NCBI RefSeq assembly: GCF_001570865.1
Contig: NZ_BCSM01000005.1
Coordinates: 1-64,000 of the forward strand
Reading direction: 5' to 3'
DNA length: 64,000 bases
DNA from: Rothia kristinae NBRC 15354
GTDB taxonomy: Bacteria > Actinomycetota > Actinomycetes > Actinomycetales > Micrococcaceae
The notes beneath the pieces are model-generated. The model worked only from the letters and a program-made list of their open reading frames with translations. It had not been told where the DNA came from and searched no databases. This document shows, in pieces, positions 1-8,624 of the stretch; positions within the stretch are counted from its first letter, which is position 1, and each line of letters opens with the position of its first letter. The translations under genes were made by a program, and so were the position numbers.

Positions 1-27
1 CCCCATCCGGTGCGGCGGGTCCCGCCG

Positions 28-33
28 TAGGAT
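28..33 (+). promoter_or_regulatory. -10 element of leaderless promoter (MFS gene)
   Basis: TAGGAT fits the actinobacterial -10 pattern TANNNT and ends six bases before the GTG at 40, so transcription would begin at or next to that codon. No -35 can be judged because the window starts here. Confidence 0.45.
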
Positions 34-39
34 GTGACG

Positions 40-1263
40 GTGCCCGCTGCGAACCCCGCCCCCGGCAGCCCCGTCGAGGGCGCCCCACGGCTGACCCGGA
101 CCCTGCTGCTCCTGATGTGCCTGGCCACGGGACTGTGCGCGGGCGGGAACTACTTCAACCAGCCCCTGCTGGACCGCATCGCCCAGACCCTCGGCGTGTC
201 CGAGGCGGCGGCGGCCGGCTCCGTGACCGTCGCCCAGGTGGCCTACGCCGTCGGCCTGCTGCTGATCACCCCGCTGGGCGATCTGCTGGAGCGGCGTCGG
301 CTGACCGTCGGGCTCATCCTGCTCACCGCGGCCGGGCAGCTGGCCGCGGGGTTCGCCCCCGTCTTCGGGGTGTTCCTGCTCGGGGTGGGGGCGGCCGGGC
401 TGTTCTCCGTGGCCGCACAGGTCCTCGTGCCCTACGCGGCGCTGCTGGCCCCGCCCGGGCGGGAGGGGCGCGCCGTCGGGACCGTGATGAGCGGCCTGCT
501 GGCAGGGATCCTGGTGGCGCGCGCGGTGGCCGGCCTGCTCGCCGAGCTGGGCGGGTGGACCCTCGTGTACCGGGTCGCCGCGCTGCTGATGGTCCTGGTG
601 GCCCTGGGTCTGTGGCGCACGCTGCCGCCCTCGCGTCCGCAGGACCCGCCCACCTACCTCGGGCTGTTCGCCTCCATGGCCCGGCTGCTGCGCACCCATC
701 CGCGGCTGAGCACCCGGTCCCTGGCCTCCGGGTTCTCCTTCGCCTCGATCTCCGCGGTCTTCGCGACCACCGCGCTGCTGCTGTCCGGCCCCGGCTTCGG
801 GCTGGGCCCGGCGGCGATCGGCCTGATCAGCCTCACGGGGCTGGCCGGGACCCTGACCTCCCAGTGGGCCGGGCGCCTCACGGACCGCGGTCTCGTCCAG
901 CGCGGCACCGGGGTGGGGGTGGCGCTGCTGGCGGCCGGGTGGGGTGCCTTCGTCCTCGGCGGGGGCAGCGTGGTGTGGTTCTGCGTCGGGATGGCCGTGG
1001 CGGACGGCGGACTGCAGCTGATCCACATCCTGTCGATGAACGCCGTCTACGCGCTGGAGCCCTCGGCCCGCGCCCGGCTGAATTCGGTGTACATGACCGT
1101 GTACTTCGTCGGCGCCGCCGTCGGCTCGGCGGCCGGGGTGTGGGCGTGGGACCGGTGGGGCTGGTCCGGGGTCTGCGGCGTCGGCTTCGCGCTGACCGCC
1201 CTGACGGGTCTGGCGGCCGCGGCCGACCTGGTGTGTGCGAGACGACAGCCGTGTAGCGTATAG
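40..1263 (+). CDS. MFS transporter, AraJ-like family
   Basis: A predicted 12-helix major facilitator permease of about 407 residues, probably a proton-driven exporter; its substrate is unknown. Hydrophobic helices run the full length. The first helix ends in 'GGNYFNQPLL', typical of the COG2814-type group, and an MFS motif-A-like 'GDLLERRR' follows helix 2 near residue 80. Two in-frame GTG codons (34 and 40) are possible. I prefer 40 because a TAGGAT box at 28-33 would leave 34 directly against the -10 element, whereas 40 fits a leaderless start as in many neighbours. The gene is followed after about 30 nt by a racemase remnant and a second MFS gene. Confidence 0.85.
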   Translation: MPAANPAPGSPVEGAPRLTRTLLLLMCLATGLCAGGNYFNQPLLDRIAQTLGVSEAAAAGSVTVAQVAYAVGLLLITPLGDLLERRRLTVGLILLTAAGQLAAGFAPVFGVFLLGVGAAGLFSVAAQVLVPYAALLAPPGREGRAVGTVMSGLLAGILVARAVAGLLAELGGWTLVYRVAALLMVLVALGLWRTLPPSRPQDPPTYLGLFASMARLLRTHPRLSTRSLASGFSFASISAVFATTALLLSGPGFGLGPAAIGLISLTGLAGTLTSQWAGRLTDRGLVQRGTGVGVALLAAGWGAFVLGGGSVVWFCVGMAVADGGLQLIHILSMNAVYALEPSARARLNSVYMTVYFVGAAVGSAAGVWAWDRWGWSGVCGVGFALTALTGLAAAADLVCARRQPCSV

Positions 1264-1293
1264 CCCAGCGAATGGATCCTGGGGAGGCGGCAC

Positions 1294-1401
1294 ATGCTCG
1301 GTGTCATCGGCGGCGTGGGGCCCTGGGCGACCCAGGAGCTCTACCGGATGGTGAACAGCCTCACCGAGCAGACCAGAGCCTGCGCGGAGTTCGCCCGCTG
1401 A
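1294..1401 (+). pseudogene. Remnant of aspartate/glutamate racemase gene (N-terminus only)
   Basis: A 35-codon frame begins with ATG after a strong ribosome site (GGGGAGG at 1281-1287). Its product opens 'MLGVIGGVGPWAT', the N-terminal signature of the Asp/Glu racemase superfamily (compare LGIIGGMGPLAT), and continues with a matching first helix to about residue 28. It then stops, where a racemase runs on for about 200 more residues. The TGA at 1399-1401 overlaps the ATG of the following MFS gene (TGATG), so the leftover frame may now act as a translated leader coupling ribosomes into that gene. Family assignment rests on the N-terminal motif alone. Confidence 0.65.
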
Positions 1402-2783
1402 TGCGCCGCCACCTGGGATTCCTCGGCGCCTGCCTGGGATTCACGGTGGTGCTGCTGGATACGACGGCAGTGGCCGCGATCCTGCCGGGCATCGTCGCGG
1501 ACCTGGGCGACGGGAGCTCCGCCGGGATGTGGATCGCCGCGGCCTACCTGCTGGGCTTCGCGGTGCTGCTCATGCCCTGCGGCGCCCTCGCGGATCGGAT
1601 CGGCCCGGGGCGGACCTATCTGCTGGGGCTGGTGATCTTCGGCATCGGCTCCGCACTGTGCGCCGCGGCCCCGGGGGCCTTCGCCCTGATCCTGGCGCGA
1701 GTGGTCCAGAGCGTCGGGGCCGCGGCCATGGTGCCCGCATCCCTGTCCCTCATCGCGGGGCTGTACGCCGAGCGGCGCCTCGCGGCGGTGCTGGGCATCT
1801 GGTCGGCGATCTCCGGGGTGGCCGCCGCGGCCGGTCCCGTGCTGGCCGGTGCGCTCGCCGCCCGCTGGGGGTGGCCCAGTGTGTTCTGGATGAACCTCCC
1901 CGTCTGCGCGACGGCCCTGGTGCTGCTCGTGGCCATCCCGCCCACCGCCGCGTTCCCCGGCGCGACCAGCCGCGATCCGAGGGCCGACCGGGACGGGGTC
2001 GGAACGGCGGCCGCCGTGCTCTCCCTCGGACTGGGAGCGGGCATCGCCGCCGCGCAGCTGCTGCCCGAGCAGCCGATCGCCCTGCCCCTCCTGCTGGCGG
2101 TCGCGGCCGCGATCCTCGTGGGGCTGGGTCTGCGCCTGGACCGCCGGCGCGGACGGCCCGTGCTGTCCCTGTTCGACCACGGCCGGTTCCGCCGCGTCAC
2201 CGCGTGCGCGCTGTTCCTCAACGCCGCCTTCTACGGGCAGTTCATGATCGTGCCCTTCGTGATCCGGGACCTTCTCCCCGACGCGCAGCGGGTCATCGTC
2301 CAGGGGTACGCCCTGGAGGCGCTCGCCGCGATCGCGGGCTCCCTGGCGGCCGCCCGCGTGCTGACCTCCTGGCCCCGACCCCGCCGGGCGGCCACCGGGC
2401 TGCTGCTGCTCCTGGCCGGTCTGACGGCGGTGGGCGCCGGCTGCCGCCTCGGCCTCGCCGGACTCGTGCTGCTCGGCTGCGCGCTGTGCGGGTTCGGCAA
2501 CGACGTCGCCGCCGTGCTGCTGACGGCCGACTCCGTCTCCGACGTGCCCGAGGCGGTGCGCGGGCGCGGTCAGGGGGTGTTCAACGCGGCCCGGCAGATG
2601 GGCAGCGCCGCCGGGGTCGCGGCCGTCGCTCTGGGCTCCGCCGCCCTGTCCGGGGGAGGGTGGATCGTCCTGGTGCTGGCCATACCGGCGCTGCTGGGGC
2701 TGTTCGGCGTCGCCGTCCTGCTCCGGACCGAGCACCCAGGCCGCCGCTGCGCCAGCTCCGCCCCGGAACCCTCGACGATCTAG
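1401..2783 (+). CDS. MFS drug-efflux transporter, DHA2 family
   Basis: A predicted 14-helix drug:proton antiporter of 460 residues, related to EmrB/QacA-type pumps. Visible family marks are 'VLLDTTAVAAILPGI' in helix 1 (motif D1), 'GALADRIGPGR' after helix 2 (motif A) and 'GPVLAGALAARWGW' in helix 5 (the antiporter motif C). The ATG at 1401 overlaps the stop of the racemase remnant and is chosen over the frame's more upstream ATG at 1272, because the sequence before 1401 in this frame is not family-like. No TetR or MarR regulator lies next to it. Its TAG stop is also the first three bases of the next gene's -10 box. The substrate is unknown. Confidence 0.85.
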   Translation: MRRHLGFLGACLGFTVVLLDTTAVAAILPGIVADLGDGSSAGMWIAAAYLLGFAVLLMPCGALADRIGPGRTYLLGLVIFGIGSALCAAAPGAFALILARVVQSVGAAAMVPASLSLIAGLYAERRLAAVLGIWSAISGVAAAAGPVLAGALAARWGWPSVFWMNLPVCATALVLLVAIPPTAAFPGATSRDPRADRDGVGTAAAVLSLGLGAGIAAAQLLPEQPIALPLLLAVAAAILVGLGLRLDRRRGRPVLSLFDHGRFRRVTACALFLNAAFYGQFMIVPFVIRDLLPDAQRVIVQGYALEALAAIAGSLAAARVLTSWPRPRRAATGLLLLLAGLTAVGAGCRLGLAGLVLLGCALCGFGNDVAAVLLTADSVSDVPEAVRGRGQGVFNAARQMGSAAGVAAVALGSAALSGGGWIVLVLAIPALLGLFGVAVLLRTEHPGRRCASSAPEPSTI

Positions 2784-2786
2784 ACT
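2781..2786 (+). promoter_or_regulatory. -10 element of leaderless promoter (nitronate monooxygenase)
   Basis: TAGACT is separated from the ATG at 2794 by exactly seven bases, which places the transcription start at the A of the start codon. Its first three bases are the stop codon of the upstream MFS gene. There is no convincing -35. Confidence 0.6.
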
Positions 2787-2793
2787 CGGGGAC

Positions 2794-3834
2794 ATGCTCG
2801 ACCTCGCCGGACTGCCCCACCCCATCATCCAGGCCCCCATGGCCGGCGGCCCCTCCACCCCTGAGTTGGCCGCGGCCGTGTCCGACGCCGGGGGCCTGGG
2901 ATTCCTCGCGGCCGGATACCTCGCACCCGAGGCCCTGGCCGAGCGGATCCGCACCCTGCGCGGGCTCACCGAGGCGCCCTTCGGCGTGAACCTGTTCGTC
3001 CCGGAGCGGCACCGGACCGATCCCGCCCAGCTGGCGGAATACTCCCGCGTCCTGCAGCCCTGGCGCACCCGCTGGCGGGTGCAGGCCCCCGCCGAGCTGC
3101 CCGGATCCTCCGATGACCGCTGGCAGGCCAAGCTGGAGCTGCTGCTGGCGGACCCGGTGCCCGCGGTGAGCTTCACCTTCGGCCTTCCGGGCCCCGAGGT
3201 CCTCGCCCGCCTGCGCGGCGTCGGCACCTGGACCGCGCTGACCGTCACCAGCGCCGCGGAGGCCGGGCGCGCCGCGGCGCTGGAGCCCGACGCGCTGATC
3301 GTGCAGTGCCACCGCGCCGGGGGCCACCGGGGAACCCTGGCCGCCGACGCGCCGCTGGGGCAGGAGGAGCTGCCGGAGCTGCTGCGCGCCGTGCGCCGCG
3401 TGACGGACCTGCCGCTGATCGGGGCCGGCGGCATCGGCACCGCCGAGCACGTGCGCGCCGCCCTGGAGGCCGGGGCGGCGGCCACGCAGATCGGCACCCT
3501 GTTCGCCGCCGCCGCCGAGGCCGGGACCGGCCCCGTGCACCGGGATGCTCTGCTGCGCGCCGCCGCGGACGCCGCGGCGGGCCGGCCCCCGGAGACCGCG
3601 GTGACCCGCGCCTTCTCCGGGCGGCCCGCCCGGGCCCTGGCCAACCGCTTCACCCGGGAGCTGGCCGACCACGAGATCACGGGGTACCCCGAGGTGAACG
3701 ATCTGACCGCCCCGCTGCGCGCGGCCGCCCGCCGCGCGGGCGATCCGGAGGCCGTGAACCTGTGGGCCGGAACCGGGGTGGGCTGGGTGCGATCGGCTCC
3801 CGCCCGGGAGATCCTGGCCCGGCTGGTCGCCTGA
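2794..3834 (+). CDS. Nitronate monooxygenase (2-nitropropane dioxygenase family)
   Basis: A predicted FMN-dependent cytoplasmic enzyme that oxidises alkyl nitronates to carbonyl compounds and nitrite; 346 residues, the usual length. It has the TIM-barrel marks of the family: 'PIIQAPMAGG' at residues 9-18, 'GGLGFLAAGYL' near 33, 'AGGHRG' near 175 carrying the catalytic His, and the FMN-phosphate loop 'GAGGIGTAEHVRAAL' near 210. The stretch before AGGHRG reads QCHR where many relatives have QGxE. There is no Shine-Dalgarno sequence, and the -10 box lies seven bases upstream, so translation is probably leaderless. It stands alone, with no nitroalkane pathway genes around it; nitronate detoxification is the likely role. 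Confidence 0.88.
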   Translation: MLDLAGLPHPIIQAPMAGGPSTPELAAAVSDAGGLGFLAAGYLAPEALAERIRTLRGLTEAPFGVNLFVPERHRTDPAQLAEYSRVLQPWRTRWRVQAPAELPGSSDDRWQAKLELLLADPVPAVSFTFGLPGPEVLARLRGVGTWTALTVTSAAEAGRAAALEPDALIVQCHRAGGHRGTLAADAPLGQEELPELLRAVRRVTDLPLIGAGGIGTAEHVRAALEAGAAATQIGTLFAAAAEAGTGPVHRDALLRAAADAAAGRPPETAVTRAFSGRPARALANRFTRELADHEITGYPEVNDLTAPLRAAARRAGDPEAVNLWAGTGVGWVRSAPAREILARLVA

Positions 3835-3895
3835 GGTCGGCGGCTCGCGGCTCCCGCCGGCGAGGAGCCGCGGAGCATCGGCGCCCCGCTTCACC

Positions 3896-3901
3896 TAGGA
3901 T
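3896..3901 (+). promoter_or_regulatory. -10 element upstream of lipoprotein gene
   Basis: TAGGAT lies 66 bases before the lipoprotein start, giving a leader of about 60 nt with a GAGGGG ribosome site. No clear -35 is visible. Confidence 0.45.
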
Positions 3902-3967
3902 GGTGAGCATCATCACTCGATACCCGCCCGGCTCACGCCACGCGGGCCGATCCCGAGGGGGACCGAC

Positions 3968-4678
3968 ATGGACAAGCACCTCATGAGGACCGCGGGTCTG
4001 GCGGCGATCGGCATGCTCGCGCTGAGCGGCTGCGGCGCCGGAGGCTCCACCGACGCCGACGCCTCGGCCTCGCCCACCGAGGACAAGCCGATCTGCCAGC
4101 AGGAGGCCTCCGAGGCCACGACCATCGACTCCGTCCCGGAGGTGGAGTGGGTGGAGCACGATGGGCGCCCCTCCACGCCGAAGTCCGAGGACCTCGGACC
4201 CGCCGAGGAGAAGGACGGCATCGGCACCTGCTACCGCCACTCCCCGGAGGGCGCGCTCGTGGCCAGCGCCGACTTCATCTCCGTGATCATGAGCTTCGAC
4301 GCCGACGAGGTGAACAAGCTCACGCAGGAGCACGCCACCGGCGCCGACCGGGACAAGATCACCGAGGACTTCCAGAGGCTGGAGGACACCTACGGGGGAA
4401 CCGAGACGAAGCAGATCATCGAGAGCATGAAGGTGGCCGGATACAAGGTCGAGTCCTACTCGGAGGATCGGGCCGTCATCAGCGTGGCGTACAGCATGGA
4501 GGCGCAGGGCGCCCACCACGAGATCTCCTTCGCTCTGCCGCTGACCTGGCAGGACGATGACTGGTCCTTCGCCGCCGATGCGTACGGAGACTCCTCGGAG
4601 GACCTCACCGGTTACACCCCGTGGGGCCCCGCGGCGGAGCGCCTCGAGCCCAGCGCCTCCGCCTCCTCCGGGTCGTAG
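3968..4678 (+). CDS. Putative lipoprotein of unknown function
   Basis: A 236-residue exported lipoprotein. The N-terminus has a short basic segment, a hydrophobic stretch and the lipobox LSGC ending at residue 19, so the mature protein should be lipidated and held on the outer face of the membrane. A Ser/Ala/Asp-rich linker follows, then a mostly polar domain (about residues 85-215) ending in aromatic-rich strands such as 'LTWQDDDWSF', reminiscent of NTF2-like or DUF4878-like extracellular domains, although I cannot assign a family. The GAGGGG ribosome site precedes the ATG. It is transcribed alone, between the nitronate monooxygenase and the osmoprotectant operon. Confidence 0.75.
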   Translation: MDKHLMRTAGLAAIGMLALSGCGAGGSTDADASASPTEDKPICQQEASEATTIDSVPEVEWVEHDGRPSTPKSEDLGPAEEKDGIGTCYRHSPEGALVASADFISVIMSFDADEVNKLTQEHATGADRDKITEDFQRLEDTYGGTETKQIIESMKVAGYKVESYSEDRAVISVAYSMEAQGAHHEISFALPLTWQDDDWSFAADAYGDSSEDLTGYTPWGPAAERLEPSASASSGS

Positions 4679-4759
4679 ATCTCCGCCGATTCGGTCCCTG
4701 ACCGGCGCAGATGCCTCCGGCCCGCCGTCGACGGCTGAGTGTCACACGGCGGGTCGGAG

Positions 4760-4787
4760 TTGTCTTTATCAGCAGGCTGATTACTCT
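4760..4787 (+). promoter_or_regulatory. Promoter of osmoprotectant ABC operon
   Basis: TTGTCT (4760-4765) and TACTCT (4782-4787) are 16 bases apart, the best paired -35/-10 in this part of the window. The predicted start near 4794 gives a leader of about 54 nt before the first permease gene. Confidence 0.6.
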
Positions 4788-4847
4788 GGAAGGTGACCCC
4801 GGGACGGCGTGCGCCGCCCCACGTACCCGTCATCACCCGAGGATCCC

Positions 4848-5489
4848 ATGATCGACTTCGTCCGCGAACGGTGGGGGCAGATCCTGTTCGCCAGCTGGCA
4901 GCACCTGAGCCTGGTGGTCCAATGCCTCCTGCTCGCCACGGTCATCGCCGTCGCCCTGGCCGCGCTGTGCTACCGACGCCGCAGCCTGACCTCCCTGGCC
5001 AACAACGTCACCGCCGTCGGCCTGACCATCCCCTCCTTCGCCCTCATCGGCCTGCTCGTGATCCCCCTGAGCTTCGGCGTCCTGCCCGCCGTCGTGGTCA
5101 TCACCTTCTACGCCGTCTTGCCCATCCTGCGCAACGCAGTGGTCGGGCTGGCGGGGGTGGACCGGGCCACCGTGGAGGCCGCCCGCGGCATCGGGATGGG
5201 CCGGACCGCCGCCTTCCTGCGTGTGGAGCTGCCTCTGGCCTGGCCCGTGATCCTCGCCGGGATGCGGGTCTCCGCGCAGATGACCATGGGCATCGCCGCC
5301 GTCGCCGCCTACGTCCTCGGACCCGGGCTCGGCACCTACATCTTCTCCGGCCTGTCCCGGCTGGGCGGTGCCAACTCCCTGGAGTCCGTCGTCACCGGCG
5401 TCATCGCCGTGATGATCCTCGCCCTGATCCTCGATCTCATCCTCGTCCTCATCGGCCGCCTGACCACCTCAAGGGGTATCCGTGTCTGA
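4848..5489 (+). CDS. Osmoprotectant ABC transporter permease (OpuCB/ProW-like)
   Basis: An inner-membrane permease of 213 residues belonging to a type I importer for glycine betaine, choline or similar solutes. It has five or six hydrophobic segments and the cytoplasmic coupling loop 'VEAARGIGMGRTAAFLRVELP' region (residues about 115-135), which carries the EAA motif that contacts the ATPase. The ATG at 4848 is chosen because a GAGGA ribosome site lies five bases upstream; an upstream ATG at 4809 would add a non-hydrophobic tail. The gene overlaps the ATPase gene by eight bases, and it forms a heteromeric channel with the second permease three genes on. Confidence 0.9.
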   Translation: MIDFVRERWGQILFASWQHLSLVVQCLLLATVIAVALAALCYRRRSLTSLANNVTAVGLTIPSFALIGLLVIPLSFGVLPAVVVITFYAVLPILRNAVVGLAGVDRATVEAARGIGMGRTAAFLRVELPLAWPVILAGMRVSAQMTMGIAAVAAYVLGPGLGTYIFSGLSRLGGANSLESVVTGVIAVMILALILDLILVLIGRLTTSRGIRV

Positions 5490-6831
5490 GCACACCACCA
5501 CCGCCACGCCCGACGCCGCCCGGAAGGACACCGGGTCCCAGACCCGGCAGAAGGGCGCGCAGATCCTCATCGAGAACGTGACCAAGCGCTACGGCTCCGG
5601 CAAGGCCGCCGTGGACCACCTGACCCTGGAGATCCCCGCCGGGCAGACCGTCATGTTCGTCGGACCCTCCGGGTGCGGGAAGACCACCACCCTGAAGATG
5701 ATCAACCGGCTCATCGAACCCACCGAGGGGCGTCTGGTCATCGACGGGCAGGACGTCACCCGCATGAACGGGGACAGGCTGCGCCGCCAGATCGGCTACG
5801 TCATCCAGGCCGGCGGGCTCCTGCCGCACATGACCGTGGCCAAGAACATCGGCCTGGTACCCAAGATGCTCGGGTGGGACAAGCGGCGCATCGCCGAGCG
5901 GGTGGACGAGCTGCTGGACCTGGTCTCCCTGGACCCGGACACCTACCGGGACCGCTACCCCCGGGAGCTGTCCGGCGGGCAGCAGCAGCGCGTGGGCGTC
6001 GCCCGCGCCCTGGCCGCCGACCCGCCCGTGCTGCTCATGGACGAGCCCTTCGGCGCCGTGGACCCCATCACCCGTCAGCGTCTGCAGGACGAGCTGATCA
6101 ACATCCAGAACGAGCTGCAGAAGACCATCGTGTGCGTGACCCACGACTTCGATGAGGCGGTCAAGCTCGGGGACTGGATCGCCGTGTTCGACGAAGGCGC
6201 GCAGATCGTCCAGTACGACACCCCCGAGCGGATCCTCGCCGAACCCGCCAGCGAGTTCGTGGAGAACTTCATCGGCTCCGGCGCCGGGCTGAAGCAGCTG
6301 GGCCTGGCCCGCGTGGAGGACGTGGACCTGCTCGAGGCGATCACCGGACGCGCCGGGGACAGCGCGGTGCAGCTGCTGGACCTGGTGGAGAAGGGCCGGC
6401 AGAACCACGCCGTCGTGCTCGACGAACGCGAGCGGCCCCTGGCCTGGCTCTCCCGCGAGCAGCTGCGGCGCCTCTCCTCCCTGCCCGTCGAGCGGGACGA
6501 GAACCTGCCGCTGGTCTCCCTGCGCTCCACCCTCAACGACGCTCTGGACACCATGCTCGTCGCCTCCACCGGCGCGGCCCTGGTGGAGGGCCCGCGCGGC
6601 CGCTTCCGCGGGGTGATCACCGTGGAGACCGTCATGAACTCCATCCGGGAGCTGCGCCGCTTCGACCCGGCCGAGCGCGCCCCGGTGGGCAACAACACCG
6701 GGGAGATCTCCCGGCTGCCGGGACAGGAGACCGATGAGGGTCCTGCCGCGGCGGACGCGGATGCCGCGGCCTCGGATCCCGCCCCGTCCGGCGGCGGGGA
6801 GCCGTGGAACGCGGGAGGTGAGGCGCGGTGA
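5482..6831 (+). CDS. Osmoprotectant ABC transporter ATP-binding protein with CBS domains (OpuCA-like)
   Basis: The ATPase subunit (449 residues) that powers the betaine/choline-type importer. The nucleotide-binding domain covers about residues 28-270: Walker A 'GPSGCGKTT' near 58, signature 'LSGGQQQRVGVARAL' near 162, Walker B 'VLLMDEPFGAVD' near 184 and the switch His in 'VTHDFDEA'. A C-terminal CBS pair (about 285-395) follows, as in OpuCA and OpuA, where it senses ionic strength or binds cyclic-di-AMP in characterised relatives. An acidic Ala-rich tail ends the protein. It starts at a GTG behind AAGGGG, overlapping the upstream permease, and overlaps the next permease by four bases (GTGA). 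Confidence 0.92.
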   Translation: MSEHTTTATPDAARKDTGSQTRQKGAQILIENVTKRYGSGKAAVDHLTLEIPAGQTVMFVGPSGCGKTTTLKMINRLIEPTEGRLVIDGQDVTRMNGDRLRRQIGYVIQAGGLLPHMTVAKNIGLVPKMLGWDKRRIAERVDELLDLVSLDPDTYRDRYPRELSGGQQQRVGVARALAADPPVLLMDEPFGAVDPITRQRLQDELINIQNELQKTIVCVTHDFDEAVKLGDWIAVFDEGAQIVQYDTPERILAEPASEFVENFIGSGAGLKQLGLARVEDVDLLEAITGRAGDSAVQLLDLVEKGRQNHAVVLDERERPLAWLSREQLRRLSSLPVERDENLPLVSLRSTLNDALDTMLVASTGAALVEGPRGRFRGVITVETVMNSIRELRRFDPAERAPVGNNTGEISRLPGQETDEGPAAADADAAASDPAPSGGGEPWNAGGEAR

Positions 6832-7586
6832 GCCGCGACACCGAGACCGTTCAGAGCACGGACCGGCGCTCCTGGAAGGGGCTCATCGCGCAGCCGCTGG
6901 TCATCGCCGCCTTCCTCATCGGCATCGTCATCTGGCTGCTCAACGCGGACCTGTCCAAGACCGAGCAGGTCACCCTGGCCCCCGCGAACCTGTGGGATCT
7001 GACCTGGCAGCACCTGGAGCTCACGGTGGTCTCCGCCGTCGTGGTGCTCGTGATCGCGATCCCCCTGGGGATCCTGCTGACCCGCCGGCCCTTCCGGAAG
7101 CTGAACACCCCCGTCCTGGCGGTGGCGAACATGGGCCAGGCCGCCCCGCCCGTGGGCATCGTCGTGCTGCTGGCCTTCTGGCTGGGCTTCGGCTTCAAGG
7201 CCACGGTGCTCGCGCTGATCTTCTACGCGCTGCTGCCGGTGCTGCGCAACACCATGGTGGGCCTGGACGCCGTGGACCCGCGGGTCATCGAGGCCGCCCG
7301 GGGCATGGGCATGTCCAATGCGGCGGTGCTGCTCAAGGTGGAGCTGCCCCTGGCGGTTCCGGTCATGCTCGCCGGGATCCGCACCGCGCTGGTGCTGCTG
7401 GTCGGCACCGCCACCCTCGGCACGTTCATCGACGGCGGCGGACTCGGCCTGCTCATCACCACCGGGGTGAACCTGGCCCTGAACCGCGTGCTGATCACCG
7501 GGTCCCTCCTGGTGGCGCTGCTCGCGCTGACCGTGGACTGGGTGGCGCGCGTTTTCGAAGAAGTCGCCCGACCGAAGGGGCTGTGA
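6828..7586 (+). CDS. Osmoprotectant ABC transporter permease (OpuCD/ProW-like)
   Basis: The second inner-membrane permease of the importer, 252 residues with six predicted helices. The coupling loop 'VIEAARGMGMSNAAVLLKV' (about residues 155-175) carries the EAA motif and closely parallels the loop of the first permease. Its GTG start overlaps the ATPase stop (GTGA) with a GGGAGG ribosome site about ten bases upstream. It is followed after four bases by the first binding-protein gene. Two different permeases with one ATPase is the OpuC arrangement, as opposed to OpuA, in which permease and binding domain are fused. Confidence 0.9.
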   Translation: MSRDTETVQSTDRRSWKGLIAQPLVIAAFLIGIVIWLLNADLSKTEQVTLAPANLWDLTWQHLELTVVSAVVVLVIAIPLGILLTRRPFRKLNTPVLAVANMGQAAPPVGIVVLLAFWLGFGFKATVLALIFYALLPVLRNTMVGLDAVDPRVIEAARGMGMSNAAVLLKVELPLAVPVMLAGIRTALVLLVGTATLGTFIDGGGLGLLITTGVNLALNRVLITGSLLVALLALTVDWVARVFEEVARPKGL

Positions 7587-7590
7587 CCGC

Positions 7591-8622
7591 ATGAGCTCCG
7601 CCTCAGCATCGAAGCCGCGGCACCGCGGCACCGTCCGCCGAGCCCGGAAGGCGGCATGGCTGCCCGCCGGCGCGGCGCTGCTCCTGGGGCTGTCCGGGTG
7701 CGGCCTGGCGCCGTCCACCTCCGCAGTGCCGGAGGTGCGTCCCGCGACCATCGCGGCGATCGACGGCGCCGGGGACCGCGAGGTCACCGTGACGTCCAAG
7801 AACTTCACCGAGCAGATCATCCTCGGCAAGATGGCGGTGCTCACCGCGAAGGCCGCCGGGTTCGACGTCACGGACATGACCAACGTGCCGGGTTCCGTGC
7901 CGTCGAGGAACATGCTGGTCGATGGCGATGCCCAGATCGGCTGGGAGTACACGGGCACCGCGTGGCTGACGTACATGGGCCACGAGCAGGCCCTGCCCGA
8001 CGCCGAGCAGCAGTGGCAGGCGGTGAAGGACGAGGACGCTGCCAACGGGCTGGACTGGGGGCGCCCCTCCGCGGTGAACAACACGTACGCCTTCGCGGTC
8101 AATCAGGAGACCGCCCGGAAGTATGGGCTGAAGACGATGGACGACATCCGCACCAAGGTCCCGGTGCAGGATCGCCAGTTCTGCGTGGAATCCGAGTTCA
8201 ACTCCCGCCAGGACGGGATGAACCCGTTCCTGCAGGCCTACGGCATCCCCCGAGGCAGCGCCGACGGCGTCCCGGAGGCCAACGTATCCGTGATGGACAC
8301 CGGGTCCATCTACGCCGCGACCGGCTCCGGGGACTGCACCTTCGGCGAGGTCTTCACCACCGATGGCCGCATCCCCGCCCTGGACCTGGTGGTCCTTCAG
8401 GACACGAGGAGGTTCTTCCCGCAGTACAACGCCTCACCGGTGTTTAACGCGCAGCTGGTCCGGGATTATCCGCAGCTTCCGGAGAGGTTCCAGGAGGTCG
8501 CCGAGCGTCTCAGCGATGACACGATGCGCTCGCTGAACTACCAGGTCGACGTCGAGGGGAAGGACCCGGGGGATGTGGCCGAGCAGTGGATGGTCGATCA
8601 GGATCTGATCAAGGAGGGCTGA
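7591..8622 (+). CDS. Osmoprotectant-binding lipoprotein 1 (OpuCC/ProX-like)
   Basis: An extracellular solute-binding lipoprotein of 343 residues delivering a quaternary-ammonium-type ligand to the permeases. An unusually long basic N-terminus (about 22 residues) precedes the hydrophobic core and lipobox LSGC near residue 37. The mature part has the type F binding-protein fold of PF04069, with the family opening 'VTSKNFTEQIILGKM' and later 'YTGTAWLTYMG' and 'DTGSIYAATGSGDC'. It lies four bases after the second permease and two bases before a close paralogue. The presence of two binding proteins suggests different ligand preferences for one channel; this is inference. Confidence 0.9.
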   Translation: MSSASASKPRHRGTVRRARKAAWLPAGAALLLGLSGCGLAPSTSAVPEVRPATIAAIDGAGDREVTVTSKNFTEQIILGKMAVLTAKAAGFDVTDMTNVPGSVPSRNMLVDGDAQIGWEYTGTAWLTYMGHEQALPDAEQQWQAVKDEDAANGLDWGRPSAVNNTYAFAVNQETARKYGLKTMDDIRTKVPVQDRQFCVESEFNSRQDGMNPFLQAYGIPRGSADGVPEANVSVMDTGSIYAATGSGDCTFGEVFTTDGRIPALDLVVLQDTRRFFPQYNASPVFNAQLVRDYPQLPERFQEVAERLSDDTMRSLNYQVDVEGKDPGDVAEQWMVDQDLIKEG

Positions 8623-8624
8623 GT

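Noticed and set aside
1272-1400. A longer start (ATG 1272) for the DHA2 transporter
   Set aside because: The added 43 residues are unlike any transporter N-terminus and lie over the racemase remnant in another frame.
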